From: AP-15 sp963703745
GTDB lineage: Bacteria; Pseudomonadota; Alphaproteobacteria; ATCC43930; CGMCC-115725
Length of the DNA: 64,000 nucleotides
Reading direction: 5' to 3'
NCBI GenBank assembly: GCA_963703745.1
Contig: CAVPFL010000002.1
Location: forward strand, 1,488,001 to 1,552,000
Positions 17,953 through 26,891 of the stretch are shown here, piece after piece. The position numbers were made by a program, and so were the translations under genes. Within the stretch, counting starts at the first letter, position 1. Each line of letters starts with the position of its first letter. Below the pieces are notes generated by a model that saw only the letters and a list, made by a program, of their open reading frames with translations, was not told where the DNA came from and did not search any database.

Positions 17953-19193
17953 GCGACGATTGCTTTGCATTCGGCAGCGGCTTGCTGACTGTCGCGGCGG
18001 CGCTCGCCGAGATCGACGCGCGCGTGACACCGGTCGTCGAGACCGAAACGGTGCCGTTGCTGGCGGCCGCTGGCCGAATTCTCGCGTGCGACCTCATCGC
18101 GACGATGAACCTCCCGCCTCACGCCAACAGCGCGGTCGATGGCTACGCCATCGCTCATTCCGATCTGATGCCCGATCGCGAAACTGTTCTTCCGGTCACC
18201 GGAAGGGCCGCCGCCGGCCACCCGCTCGACCGTCCCGCCCGTCGCGGCGAGGCCATCCGGATCTTCACCGGCGCGCCAATGCCCGACGGAGTCGACACCG
18301 TGATGATGCAGGAGGATAGCGCGCTAGAGGATGGTCGGGTCCGGCTCAAGCCCGGGATCAGAAAGGGAGCGAACCGCCGTCACGCCGGCGAGGATATTGC
18401 GGAAGGCGAGATCGCGCTTGCCGCCGGGCAACGCCTACGTGCGCCTGATCTCGGCCTCGCCGCTGCCCTCGGCCAGCGTGAGCTGTGCGTCTTTCGTCCC
18501 TTGCGCGTGGCCCTGCTATCGACCGGTGACGAGGTCCGCGACCCGGGGACGCCGCTGCTGCCCGGCGCCATTTATGACGCCAACCGTTTCATGCTCGCAG
18601 CACTCCTCTCGGGGCTTGGTTGTGCCGTCAGCGATTTGGGAGTGCGTCCAGATCGCGAGGCAGCGCTTGTGGACACGCTCGCTGCAGCGCGCGCCCGGCA
18701 TGATTTAATCGTCACTTCCGGCGGTGTCTCGACCGGCGAGGAGGACCATGTCAGGTCGGCCGTTGAACGGCTCGGTACTCTGCATTTCTGGCGGCTCGCG
18801 ATCAAGCCGGGGCGACCGGTTGCGCTCGGCCAAGTCGGCGGCGTGCCGCTTATCGGGCTCCCCGGAAACCCGGTCGCTGTGATCATCACGTTCGTCATCC
18901 TCGCCCGCCCGCTAATCGCGAAACTCGCCGGCGCGAGGGCCTGCGACCCTCGGTCCTTTCCTGTCCGAGCCGGTTTCGCCTACCGCAAGAAACCGGGACG
19001 GCGCGAGTATTTGCGGACGAGGTTGGAGCGCAGCGGCGACGCCGTTGTCGCCGTCAAATACGCGAAGGACGGCGCGGGGATCCTTTCTTCGATCGTGCGA
19101 TCGGACGGACTCGTCATCCTCGACGAGGCAACGAGTGAACTCTCGGCCGGCAGCATGGTCGATTTTTTGCCCTTTTCCGAGGTGATCGGGTGA
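17940..19193 (+). CDS. moeA: Molybdopterin molybdotransferase MoeA
   Basis: A 417-residue enzyme that inserts molybdate into adenylylated molybdopterin. The N-terminal MoeA block MNLPPHANSAVDGYAI (about 56-71) and the later RIFTGAPMPDGVDTVMMQED are family signatures. The molybdopterin-binding subdomain contains VTSGGVSTGEEDHV and GLPGNPVAV. The final domain IV ends at FSEVIG. Length is normal for the family. It overlaps both mobB upstream and moaD downstream (GTGA, four bases), consistent with coupled expression of the cofactor pathway. Confidence 0.96.
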   Translation: MAQLSDDCFAFGSGLLTVAAALAEIDARVTPVVETETVPLLAAAGRILACDLIATMNLPPHANSAVDGYAIAHSDLMPDRETVLPVTGRAAAGHPLDRPARRGEAIRIFTGAPMPDGVDTVMMQEDSALEDGRVRLKPGIRKGANRRHAGEDIAEGEIALAAGQRLRAPDLGLAAALGQRELCVFRPLRVALLSTGDEVRDPGTPLLPGAIYDANRFMLAALLSGLGCAVSDLGVRPDREAALVDTLAAARARHDLIVTSGGVSTGEEDHVRSAVERLGTLHFWRLAIKPGRPVALGQVGGVPLIGLPGNPVAVIITFVILARPLIAKLAGARACDPRSFPVRAGFAYRKKPGRREYLRTRLERSGDAVVAVKYAKDGAGILSSIVRSDGLVILDEATSELSAGSMVDFLPFSEVIG

Positions 19194-19441
19194 AACTGCT
19201 CTATTTCGCCTGGTTGCGGGCGCGCGTCGGGTGTGCCGAAGAAGAAGTCGCACTGCCTCCCCAGGTCCACGATGTCGCGGGGTTGCTCGATTGGCTGCGC
19301 GGACGGAGCGACCGGCATGCCGAGGCGCTGGGGGACCTCAGGGTCGTTCGCGTCGCCATCAATCAGGACTATGTTGGGCTCGGGCACCCCGTGCGGGAGG
19401 ATGACGAGGTCGCCATCTTTCCGCCTGTGACCGGAGGCTGA
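19190..19441 (+). CDS. moaD: Molybdopterin synthase sulfur carrier subunit MoaD
   Basis: An 83-residue ubiquitin-fold sulfur carrier ending in the required Gly-Gly (FPPVTGG), whose C-terminal thiocarboxylate donates sulfur to precursor Z. Translation begins at GTG overlapping the moeA stop. Conserved V-x-x-A-I/V-N-Q-D and DEVAIFPPVTGG blocks are visible. It works with the MoaE product encoded four bases downstream; the two form the molybdopterin synthase heterotetramer. Confidence 0.95.
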   Translation: MKLLYFAWLRARVGCAEEEVALPPQVHDVAGLLDWLRGRSDRHAEALGDLRVVRVAINQDYVGLGHPVREDDEVAIFPPVTGG

Positions 19442-19445
19442 GGCG

Positions 19446-19907
19446 ATGATCCGGGTGCAGCGCGAGGATTTTGATATCGCCGCCGAGCTCGACCGGCTTA
19501 CCGCCGGCAATCACCGGATAGGCGGGGTCGCGAGCTTTATCGGGCTGGTCCGGGATATGGGCGGCAGTGACCGCATCTCCGCGTTGACCCTCGAACACTA
19601 TCCCGGCATGACCGAGCGAAAGCTCGCCGAAATCGAGGCCGAGGCGCACAGTCGGTGGCCGCTTGATGCGACGCTGGTGATCCATCGCTACGGCAGGCTC
19701 GAACCCGGCGATCGGATCGTGCTTGTTGCCACGGCGTCGCCGCACCGAGAGGCGGCCCTTGCAGCTTGCCATTTCTTGATCGATTGGCTGAAGACAGAGG
19801 CGCCATTCTGGAAGAGCGAGGAGACTCCTGCCGGTGATCGCTGGGTCGAGTCTCGTGCCGAAGACGCTGTCGCGCGGAAACGCTGGATGCCCGCGCTCGA
19901 TGTCTAG
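19446..19907 (+). CDS. moaE: Molybdopterin synthase catalytic subunit MoaE
   Basis: A 153-residue large subunit of molybdopterin synthase. It binds the MoaD C terminus and converts cyclic pyranopterin monophosphate to molybdopterin. Visible signatures are GGVASFIGLVRD near residue 21, LEHYPGMTERKL near 50, and the active-site block DWLKTEAPFWKSEET near 116 with its catalytic lysines. It closes the Mo-cofactor group and converges with ilvE, only eight bases separating the two stop codons. The msrP product at 5980-6942 is one likely client of the cofactor. Confidence 0.95.
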   Translation: MIRVQREDFDIAAELDRLTAGNHRIGGVASFIGLVRDMGGSDRISALTLEHYPGMTERKLAEIEAEAHSRWPLDATLVIHRYGRLEPGDRIVLVATASPHREAALAACHFLIDWLKTEAPFWKSEETPAGDRWVESRAEDAVARKRWMPALDV

Positions 19908-19915
19908 GTCAGGGC

Positions 19916-20818
19916 TTAGGCGGCCGTCGCCACCTGCTTGCCGACGGCGCGGTCAAAGTCTTCCCACATCAGCCGGCAGATCGCGCCCGGCGTAAATCGG
20001 TAGTGGCCGACTTCGCCGGCGATTTCGCCGACCGGAGTGACCTCAGCTGCCGACCCGGTCAGAAAGACCTCCTGGGCTTTGCCGAGTTCGTCGGGCATGA
20101 TTGCCCGCTCCACCACCTTGATGCCGCGCTTGCGCGCAAGACCAATGACTGTCTTGCGGGTGATCCCGTTGAGAAAGCAGTCCGGCGTCGGGGTGTGCAG
20201 CTCGCCGTCGATAACAAGGAAAATATTGGCCCCGGTACCCTCGGCTAACCGGCCGCGCCAGTCGAGCATCAAGGCATCGTCGAACCCCGCAGCCTCGGCC
20301 ACATGCTTCGACAGGGTGCAAATCATATAAAGTCCTGCCGCCTTCGCATCGGTCGGCGCGGTGTGGGGCGCGGGCCGCGCCCAATTCGCCCATTTCATGC
20401 GTATACCTCTCGCGCGCGCTTCCGGCGAAAAATACGCGGGCCATTCCCAGGCGGCGAGAGCCAAGTGAATTTTGGTCGCCTGTGCAGAGACGCCCATCTG
20501 TTCGGCGCCGCGCCACGCGATCGGTCGGACGTAGCCGTCGACGATGTTGTTTGCCGAGATCAGCTGCTGGGTCGCCCTGGCGAGATCATCCATGCTGGCA
20601 GGCACCTCGAAGCCAAGGATACGCGCCGAGTTGCGAAGACGCTCGTTGTGATCATCCAGCCGGAAGACGGTACCGTTGTAGACGCGCTCGCCTTCGAAGA
20701 CGCAGCTCGCATAATGCAGCCCATGGCTCAGCACATGCAGCTTGGCATCGCGCCAGGGAATGAGACGGCCATCGTACCAGATGAGGCCTTCTCGGTCGTC
20801 GAAGGGGATCATAGACAT
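19916..20818 (-). CDS. ilvE: Branched-chain amino acid aminotransferase
   Basis: A 300-residue fold-type IV transaminase for the last step of Leu, Ile and Val synthesis and the first step of their breakdown. The PLP lysine is Lys159 in PTDAKAAGLY. The class IV signature E-G-T-G-A-N-I-F follows the DWRGRLAE segment, and the N terminus reads LIWYDGRLIPW. The start ATG at 20818 is preceded by a typical spacer. It is divergent from the MarR-family gene, with 129 bp between them that must hold both promoters. This ilvE-MarR arrangement recurs in alphaproteobacteria. Confidence 0.95.
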   Translation of the reverse strand: MSMIPFDDREGLIWYDGRLIPWRDAKLHVLSHGLHYASCVFEGERVYNGTVFRLDDHNERLRNSARILGFEVPASMDDLARATQQLISANNIVDGYVRPIAWRGAEQMGVSAQATKIHLALAAWEWPAYFSPEARARGIRMKWANWARPAPHTAPTDAKAAGLYMICTLSKHVAEAAGFDDALMLDWRGRLAEGTGANIFLVIDGELHTPTPDCFLNGITRKTVIGLARKRGIKVVERAIMPDELGKAQEVFLTGSAAEVTPVGEIAGEVGHYRFTPGAICRLMWEDFDRAVGKQVATAA

Positions 20819-20947
20819 GGAGTGTTCCTCGCACCGAATTCGTCGCTTCGCATCGTCCGATTGCTTGGCACCAACCGGCGAATCACCACCGAACCTTCTT
20901 ACTGCAGATAACGCTCACTGATATGCGAGGTTGCGAGATAAGTCAAT

Positions 20948-21448
20948 ATGTCTGACATAAAATCGTTTGTCCCGCCACCCCCGCCGGCCGAGGATGAGGT
21001 ATGGCAGGGGATCGAGCTGCTGTTCTTTGCGTACCGCGATTTCACCGCAGAGCCCGATACGATACTTGCGCAGTACGATTTCGGACGCGCCCATCATCGC
21101 GTAATCCATTTTGTCGGACGCCATCCGCAGATGACCGTTGGCGAGCTGCTCGGCATTTTACGCATCACCAAGCAGAGCTTGAGCCGCGTTCTCGGCCAGC
21201 TGGTGCGGCAGGGGTTCATAATACAACGTCCGGGTGCTCGGGACCGGCGGCAACGGCTTCTCGACCTCACATCGAAGGGACGCGAACTCGAACGCCGGCT
21301 GTCGGAACCGCAGCGCATGCGCGTCGCCAACGCCTATCACCAAGCTGGAGCAACGGCAGTGGAGGGTTTCCGCAAGGTGCTGCTCGGAATCATCGCCGAC
21401 CAGGATGACAGACGCCGCTTCGAGCCCACCTCGCCGGGGAAGCGTTGA
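20948..21448 (+). CDS. MarR-family transcriptional regulator, PetP-like
   Basis: A 166-residue winged-helix regulator with the MarR core around residues 45-125: HHRVIHFVGRHPQMTVGELL, then the recognition region ITKQSLSRVLGQLVRQGFI and the wing RPGARDRRQRLLDLT. A proline-rich N terminus (FVPPPPPAED) precedes it. It is followed by an OmpR-type response regulator. This MarR plus response regulator order matches what I know as PetP/PetR, needed for cytochrome bc1 expression in Rhodobacter. The ligand, if any, is unknown. Confidence 0.9.
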   Translation: MSDIKSFVPPPPPAEDEVWQGIELLFFAYRDFTAEPDTILAQYDFGRAHHRVIHFVGRHPQMTVGELLGILRITKQSLSRVLGQLVRQGFIIQRPGARDRRQRLLDLTSKGRELERRLSEPQRMRVANAYHQAGATAVEGFRKVLLGIIADQDDRRRFEPTSPGKR

Positions 21449-21477
21449 GGGCACGTCCAGCGTATAATACTCGCGTC

Positions 21478-22176
21478 ATGAGCGATCCCGAGTTCGATCT
21501 GCCGGAACCCCATTTACTCGTGGTCGATGACGACGCACGCCTCGGGGGGCTGTTGCGGCGGTATCTTTCGGATAACGGGTTCCGAGTGACGATCGCCGGC
21601 GATGCGGCCGGGGCTCGCGCGCAACTGGCGAGCTTCGCCTTCGATCTGGTCGTCCTCGACGTGATGATGCCGGGGGAGAGCGGGTTGGAATTGACGCGTG
21701 CGTTGCGCCGGAAGGGTCGGGTACCGATCCTGTTGCTGACCGCGATGGCCGAACCCGAGGATCGCGTTAACGGGCTCGAGCAAGGCGCCGACGACTACCT
21801 TGCAAAACCCTTCGAGCCACGGGAGCTGGTCCTCCGTATTCGCAACATTCTGCAACGCCGGCCCGCACCGAACGCGGGTCGACGCGAAATTCGCTTTGGC
21901 GGCTGCCGCTTCGATATCGTTCGCGGCGAGCTGTTTCGCGGCGATGAGCTCGTGCATCTAACGGCGGCCGAAACGGGGCTGCTCTGTGCCTTGGCGCTGA
22001 GGGCGGGGCAGGCGATCTCGCGAGAGGAGCTCTCACTCTCGGGCCATTTTAGGGGCAACGTGCGCAATGTCGACGTCCAGATGACGCGGTTACGCCGCAA
22101 GATCGAGCGTGATCCGCGGTTCCCGCGCTATCTGCAAACTGTCCGTGGCACCGGCTATGCCCTGAAGCCTGACTGA
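21478..22176 (+). CDS. OmpR-type two-component response regulator, PetR-like
   Basis: A 232-residue response regulator. The receiver domain (about 10-125) has the acidic pocket VVDDD, the phospho-acceptor aspartate in VVLDVMMPG, and the conserved Lys in DDYLAKPFEP. The C-terminal winged helix (about 140-230) contains LTAAETGLLCAL and ends in RDPRFPRYLQTVRGTGYAL, typical of OmpR/PhoB. The ATG at 21478 is chosen because the upstream 11 codons overlap the MarR stop and lack conservation. The partner histidine kinase starts ten bases after its stop. Confidence 0.95.
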   Translation: MSDPEFDLPEPHLLVVDDDARLGGLLRRYLSDNGFRVTIAGDAAGARAQLASFAFDLVVLDVMMPGESGLELTRALRRKGRVPILLLTAMAEPEDRVNGLEQGADDYLAKPFEPRELVLRIRNILQRRPAPNAGRREIRFGGCRFDIVRGELFRGDELVHLTAAETGLLCALALRAGQAISREELSLSGHFRGNVRNVDVQMTRLRRKIERDPRFPRYLQTVRGTGYALKPD

Positions 22177-22186
22177 CGGCAATCGG

Positions 22187-23587
22187 ATGGCAACGGTGGC
22201 AGCGCGCGAGTTCGAAGCGGCAACTCCTCTGGCGGAGCCCGACGCAGAACTTCGGCACGAGTCCGAAGCGCGTCCGCGAGGATGGGTTAAACGGGTGCTG
22301 CCGCGCACGATGTTCGGTCGTTCGCTGCTGATCATCGTTATCCCGCTCGTGGTGTTGCAGGCGATCGCCACCTGGATCTTTTACGATCGCCACTGGGCGG
22401 CGGTCTCCTGGCGCCTCTCGACCGGGGTTGCTGGCGATATCGCCCTGTTGATCGAGGCGATGCAGGACGCTGGCTCGGACACCGGGGCCGCTCGAGTGCT
22501 AGATAAGGCCGCTGCGGCGACCGACCTCGACCTTAAGCTAAGGGCCGGCGAAGGGCTCCCTCGTCGGCTGCCCTCCAGCGGCACGCTGATTGAAGATCAG
22601 CTGACCGAGGCGATGCGGGGGCGTGTCGACCTTCCTTATCGTATTGAGACCCTCGGCGATCCGTACGCGATCCGGGTCAATGTACAGCTTCCCGAAGGGC
22701 TGCTTACAGTCGATGTTCCGCGCAATCGGTTGTTCAGCTCGACGACCTACATCTTCGTGATGTGGATGACCGGTTCTTCGTTGGTACTTCTGGTGGTGGC
22801 TACGATCTTTCTGCGCAACCAAGTCAAATCGCTGCGCCGGCTAGCAGCGGCAGCCGACGGGTTCGGAAAGGGACGCCCCGTCCCGTTCTTCAAGATCGAA
22901 GGCGCCGTCGAGGTCCGCCAGGCAGCGATCGCATTCATGAAGATGCGCGATCGGATTCAACGCCAGATCCGGCAACGGACGCAAATGCTAGCCGGGGTCT
23001 CCCACGACCTGCGCACGCCGTTGACGCGGATGAAACTCGCCTTGGAGCTGCTCCACGACGATCCCACGGTCGAAGAGCTCAAATCGGATGTTGCCGAAAT
23101 GGAGCGCATGGTGCACGGCTATCTCGACTTTGTGCGCGGCGAAGGGAGCGAAACGCCGGTCGATACCGACGTCTCCCTGCTGCTCGAAGACTTGGCCGCC
23201 GCGATGCGGCGGGAACGGACGCCGCTGTCAGTCGCTGCACCACCCGAATACGTGATGCTGGTGAGACCCAACGCGTTGCGTCGCTGCATTGGTAATCTGA
23301 TCGACAATGCGCGCCGCCACGGCACCCATGTCTGGCTGACTGGGGTCGTGGTCGCCGACGGGATCGATATCTTGGTCGATGACGACGGACCTGGGATACA
23401 GCTCGCGGATCGGGATCGCGCGTTCCGTGCATTCATCCGGCTCGATCCTTCACGCAATCCCTCGACTGGAGGAATTGGTCTCGGCCTAACGATTGCCCGC
23501 GACGTGGCGCGCAGTCACGGCGGAGAGGTCACTCTTGAGACTTCACCTCGCGGCGGTCTGCGCGCCCGCGTTCACCTGCCGCATTAA
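22187..23587 (+). CDS. Sensor histidine kinase, EnvZ-like
   Basis: A 466-residue inner-membrane kinase. Transmembrane segment 1 is about residues 40-65 (SLLIIVIPLVVLQAIATWIFY) and segment 2 about 185-208 (TGSSLVLLVVATIFL), enclosing a periplasmic sensor loop of some 120 residues. A HAMP domain follows. The H-box is GVSHDLRTPLTRMKLALELL with the phospho-accepting His. The ATP-binding N, G1 and G2 boxes read NLIDNARRH, DDDGPGI and GGIGLGLTIA. It should phosphorylate the response regulator encoded just upstream. The stimulus is unknown. Confidence 0.95.
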   Translation: MATVAAREFEAATPLAEPDAELRHESEARPRGWVKRVLPRTMFGRSLLIIVIPLVVLQAIATWIFYDRHWAAVSWRLSTGVAGDIALLIEAMQDAGSDTGAARVLDKAAAATDLDLKLRAGEGLPRRLPSSGTLIEDQLTEAMRGRVDLPYRIETLGDPYAIRVNVQLPEGLLTVDVPRNRLFSSTTYIFVMWMTGSSLVLLVVATIFLRNQVKSLRRLAAAADGFGKGRPVPFFKIEGAVEVRQAAIAFMKMRDRIQRQIRQRTQMLAGVSHDLRTPLTRMKLALELLHDDPTVEELKSDVAEMERMVHGYLDFVRGEGSETPVDTDVSLLLEDLAAAMRRERTPLSVAAPPEYVMLVRPNALRRCIGNLIDNARRHGTHVWLTGVVVADGIDILVDDDGPGIQLADRDRAFRAFIRLDPSRNPSTGGIGLGLTIARDVARSHGGEVTLETSPRGGLRARVHLPH

Positions 23588-23645
23588 GGGGCTACGTTCG
23601 ACGGCCCCGAGTTGGGATGCGAGCCCTACGCTCTAGATGATATGA

Positions 23646-24086
23646 TCAATGCGCGCCTTGTTGCTTCGCGAAATCGCGGATCTCGTCGAGCCCTTCGCAA
23701 GCGCGCTTGCGCAGGACATCGGCCGCCTCGGTGCCGGCCTTGGTCGCCAACAGGGTGATTTCGCGGCCGTTGCTTACGCTTTTCTCGAGGATCTGCTTTG
23801 CATATTCGGTGTTCTTGGCGATGCGGTCCTCAGTAGAAGCCGGCTGGGCGAGGTCGCGCAGCAACGCTGACATATCCTCGAGGGTCTGACGGGCGATATC
23901 GATCTGGCGCCGCGCGACCGCCTGGACGGCTTCCACCGTAAGCTGGTTCGCCTGCGTGAGTGCCTCGATGTTGCGACGCTGGCAGGCCATCAATGCCTCG
24001 ACGTCGAACGGACGAAAGCGGAAGTCAGCCATCATCTTGGTCATATCAAAATCGAAGAAGCTTGGGCGTGTGTGGGCTTCGGCCAT
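23646..24086 (-). CDS. Phasin family protein
   Basis: A 146-residue amphipathic helical protein. I begin it at ATG 24086 (MAEAHTRPSFFDFDMTKMM); the open frame runs to 24314 but that part lies antisense over the tetR 3' end. Features are the PFDVEALMACQRRNIEALTQANQLTVEAVQAVARRQ stretch, here given by its central hallmark NIEALTQAN, and a long Glu/Ala-rich helical C terminus. Phasins coat polyhydroxyalkanoate granules. Its upstream neighbour on the same strand is a TetR regulator. No PHA synthase is in the window. Confidence 0.9.
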   Translation of the reverse strand: MAEAHTRPSFFDFDMTKMMADFRFRPFDVEALMACQRRNIEALTQANQLTVEAVQAVARRQIDIARQTLEDMSALLRDLAQPASTEDRIAKNTEYAKQILEKSVSNGREITLLATKAGTEAADVLRKRACEGLDEIRDFAKQQGAH

Positions 24087-24192
24087 GAGTGGGGGTTCCG
24101 ATTCAGGGGCTGAAAATATTGTGCGGTGCACAACGCGCCTCATATCGGTCCCTTTTGAAGCCGCGTCAAGAGCCGTTTGCGGTGCAGCAAAA

Positions 24193-24837
24193 TCAGGAAG
24201 GAACGAGCTCCTCGTCACGCCACGGACGATCCGTCGGCGGGAGCCAACGCTCGATCCGACGCAAACGCGCGTCGAGCGCCGCCATCGTACGCGCGAGATC
24301 CGGGGAATTGTCATGCCGCCAGACGCGCATCGCCGATAAGTAGGCTGCCGCCGTCAGCTTGACTGCGAGCGCGCCGGATAAGCCGCCAGTATCAATATCG
24401 GCTGCTTCGAGCATCCATCGCATCGAGCGCAGCAACGAGGCTCCCACGCAAAAGACCGTAACGGGGTCACCCGGTAATTCGCGGCGCAGCACTTCGAGGG
24501 TAGGCCTGTATGGCTGGAGCGTGTCAAATCGCCGCATGAGTAGATCGAACAGCCGATCGCGTGGGCGTTCTGCCGGCTCGGCCGGCGGTGGTTCGGCGAG
24601 AACCGCCTCGTCGACCCGTTGATAGAGACCGCGGAGGATCGCCTGTTTCGACCCGAATGTACGATAGACCCGCAGGATCGGTAGTTCGGCTGCAGCCGCG
24701 ATCGCGGCAAGCGACAGATGCCGCCACCCCTCGCTCGCCACTCGGGCGAGCGCCGCATCGATGATCCTGTCGGCGTCGCTCTGCTGCCCGGTGTCAGCGC
24801 TTCGGCGGCGTCCGCTGCCGGCAGTCGTCTTCGCCAT
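24193..24837 (-). CDS. TetR-family transcriptional regulator
   Basis: A 214-residue repressor-type regulator. The N-terminal helix-turn-helix (about 22-70) reads RIIDAALARVASEGW, LSLAAIAAAAELPILRVYRTFGSK, given here as separate blocks, and matches the TetR pattern. The C-terminal ligand domain is Arg/Leu-rich with a TAAAYLSAMRVWRHD segment. This pattern (COQ9-like length, arginine-rich tail) is often seen next to phasin genes in Rhodospirillales, but the target genes cannot be deduced. It ends 107 bp before the phasin start, so the phasin promoter is probably in that gap. Confidence 0.88.
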   Translation of the reverse strand: MAKTTAGSGRRRSADTGQQSDADRIIDAALARVASEGWRHLSLAAIAAAAELPILRVYRTFGSKQAILRGLYQRVDEAVLAEPPPAEPAERPRDRLFDLLMRRFDTLQPYRPTLEVLRRELPGDPVTVFCVGASLLRSMRWMLEAADIDTGGLSGALAVKLTAAAYLSAMRVWRHDNSPDLARTMAALDARLRRIERWLPPTDRPWRDEELVPS

Positions 24838-24861
24838 GGCACCTTTCTCGCTTCGCTAGGA

Positions 24862-25686
24862 TCAGCTGGCGAGCGCACGCGAGCGCGCCGCTGCCGCCGC
24901 GACCGCGCGCGCGATCAACGGTTCGACACCGTCGGGGGCCATCAGCACGTCGAGCGCCGCCCTGGTCGTGCCGCCCGGGCTCGTGACGTTCTCGCGCAAG
25001 GTCGCCGGGCTCTCCGCGGAGACTCGAGCGAGCTCGCTAGATCCCGCCACAGTGCTGCGAGCTAGTCGCAGGGCCAAGGCTGGCGGCAGCCCCTCGGCTT
25101 CCCCCGCCCGGGCCAATGCTTCGATCAGCAGGAACACATAGGCGGGCCCGCTCCCGGACACCGCCGTCACCGCGTCGATCAGCGCCTCGTCTTCAACCCA
25201 GGCGCTCTCGCCTATGGCGGCCAGCAGCCGATCACAGAGCTGCCGCTGCTCCTGCGTCACGCGGGAATTGGCGCAGGCGACGGTGATCGCGCGCCCGATT
25301 GCAGCGGGTGTGTTGGGCATCGTGCGGATGACCGCCGCGGGACCGAGATGGCGGCCGAGACCGGCCAGCGTTTTGCCGGCCACGATCGAGACAAAAAGTG
25401 TTTCGGGGCAGGCCCAGCGACGATAGGGCGGCAGTACCGCATCAATGATTTGTGGTTTGACGGCAAAGACGACGGCATCCGGCGCCAGGCCCAGCGGCAG
25501 TGTTTCCGCCGTGGTGTGCCATTCTATTTCGGGCGCAGGTGACAATCCGAGCGGCATGCCTTCTGGTTCGACGACGTAGAACCGCGATATCGCGTCGCCG
25601 GCAAGCCAACCCCGCAGCATCGCCGTCCCCATCTTGCCACACCCGACCAGCACGAGACTGCGATGCGGCCCTTTGCCGTCGTGCAC
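24862..25686 (-). CDS. proC: Pyrroline-5-carboxylate reductase
   Basis: A 274-residue NAD(P)H-dependent enzyme for the last step of proline synthesis. I start it at GTG 25686, 17 bases after the stop of the upstream gene. The longer frame would overlap that gene and add 40 unconserved residues. The Rossmann motif GCGKMG follows at about 15-20. The C-terminal signature SGSGPAYVFLLIEALARAGE and the final TSPGGTTRAALDVL block are diagnostic. It sits downstream of a YbjN-like gene on the same strand with tight spacing, suggesting a common transcript. Confidence 0.95.
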   Translation of the reverse strand: MHDGKGPHRSLVLVGCGKMGTAMLRGWLAGDAISRFYVVEPEGMPLGLSPAPEIEWHTTAETLPLGLAPDAVVFAVKPQIIDAVLPPYRRWACPETLFVSIVAGKTLAGLGRHLGPAAVIRTMPNTPAAIGRAITVACANSRVTQEQRQLCDRLLAAIGESAWVEDEALIDAVTAVSGSGPAYVFLLIEALARAGEAEGLPPALALRLARSTVAGSSELARVSAESPATLRENVTSPGGTTRAALDVLMAPDGVEPLIARAVAAAAARSRALAS

Positions 25687-25703
25687 GTCGTGCCGCTCCT
25701 CGC

Positions 25704-26210
25704 TCAAGCTTCTCCTACCGGATCGATCATCGCCGACGCGATTGCTTGAGCGGGCGATTTGCCACCCCACACGACGAATTGGAACGCCGGGTAGAAGCGC
25801 TCGCATTCCGACAAGGCAATATCGACGAGATCCTCGACTTGCTCAGCGCTCGCCGCTGGGACGCCGCGCAACAGGACCGCGTGACGGAAGGCGGGCGAAT
25901 TGTCCTCGGCCGAGAGATCGAAATGCCCCAGCCACAGTTTTTCGTTGGCGAGTGCCAAAAGTTCGTAGACTGGGCCCCGGCGGCCCTTTGGCACCTTCAT
26001 GTCGAAACCGCAGGAGAAGTGCATCGCACAAATCTCCTCTTGCCACACGAAATACAGCCGATAATCGCACCAACGGCCGGAAATCTCGACGACCAGCTCC
26101 TCCTCGCTGGCCCGGTCATGCGCCCAATCATTTGCAACGACGATCTCTTCGACGAGGTCTATGGGGTTACCCGAGAATGGGGTCGGTTCGGCGATCGAAA
26201 CAGAGGTCAT
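25704..26210 (-). CDS. YbjN-domain protein
   Basis: A 168-residue cytosolic protein with the features of the YbjN sensory-transduction-like family (a type III secretion chaperone-like fold). The segments NPIDLVEEIVVANDWAHDR and MHFSCGFDMKVPKGRR match what I remember of alphaproteobacterial members adjacent to proC. ATG 26210 was chosen since the 28 residues before it are His/Gly/Pro-rich and outside the family. The biochemical role is unknown. The pairing with proC is often conserved in alphaproteobacteria. Confidence 0.85.
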   Translation of the reverse strand: MTSVSIAEPTPFSGNPIDLVEEIVVANDWAHDRASEEELVVEISGRWCDYRLYFVWQEEICAMHFSCGFDMKVPKGRRGPVYELLALANEKLWLGHFDLSAEDNSPAFRHAVLLRGVPAASAEQVEDLVDIALSECERFYPAFQFVVWGGKSPAQAIASAMIDPVGEA

Positions 26211-26377
26211 CGGACGCTCCTCGAGCGGGTCGACAGGGCCGTGCCCATTTCGAATCGCGATCGACCCGACATGACTGTGCCCCGACGCAAGCACCTACGT
26301 CCTGAAACCAAGGCTGACAATGTACAACGATCGACGCAAGTTAATATTTGGCGTATCTTGGCGCGTTTCCGCCAGAA

Positions 26378-26677
26378 TTATGACGAGCCCGGAGCGCTGA
26401 TCTGAGCTTCGGGGATATCGCGCGCGGAGAGCGCGGCGAGCTTCGATTCGAGCTCGGCCACCCGATTTACCAAATCTTCCTGCTCGGAGCGGGCCTTGGC
26501 CGCCATCGCTTTGACCGCTTCAAACTCCTCGCGACTGACCAGATCCATTCCCGCAAGCACCCTTTCGAGCTGCTCGCGCAATCGCGTTTCGACTTCGGTC
26601 TTGACCCCTGAAAGCGTGCCCAATGCCCCGGAGGCAACGCGCGCGAGATCGTCGAAAAACCGGTTTTGGCTCTGCAT
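26378..26677 (-). CDS. ubiK: UbiK-family ubiquinone biosynthesis accessory factor
   Basis: A 99-residue protein of the BMFP/YqiC type. The N terminus MQSQNRFFDDLARVASGALG is the amphipathic membrane-fusogenic helix. The C-terminal coiled coil covers about residues 50-85 (SREEFEAVKAMAAKARSEQE then LVNRVAELESKLAAL). UbiK associates with UbiJ to help assemble the Ubi metabolon for aerobic ubiquinone synthesis. It is divergent from the aldo/keto reductase gene at 26892. The tail after AALS is short and non-conserved. Confidence 0.92.
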   Translation of the reverse strand: MQSQNRFFDDLARVASGALGTLSGVKTEVETRLREQLERVLAGMDLVSREEFEAVKAMAAKARSEQEDLVNRVAELESKLAALSARDIPEAQISAPGSS

Positions 26678-26891
26678 CGTCTAACCCCTACGGCGGCGGC
26701 CTTGCTTCCCGGGCCACCGGCCAAATATGGGGTGGCGCTCGGACGGCGTGGATCTGAACCGCAAGCCCAGTGTGACCCAATTGCGCGCTCTTTGCCACCG
26801 CGGCGGGCCGGCCGAGTACGTTTTGGCGGCCCGCTTTTTGCTAACTTCTCGGGTTGCTAATGTCTCAGGAACCATTTGTTCCGGGGGGATC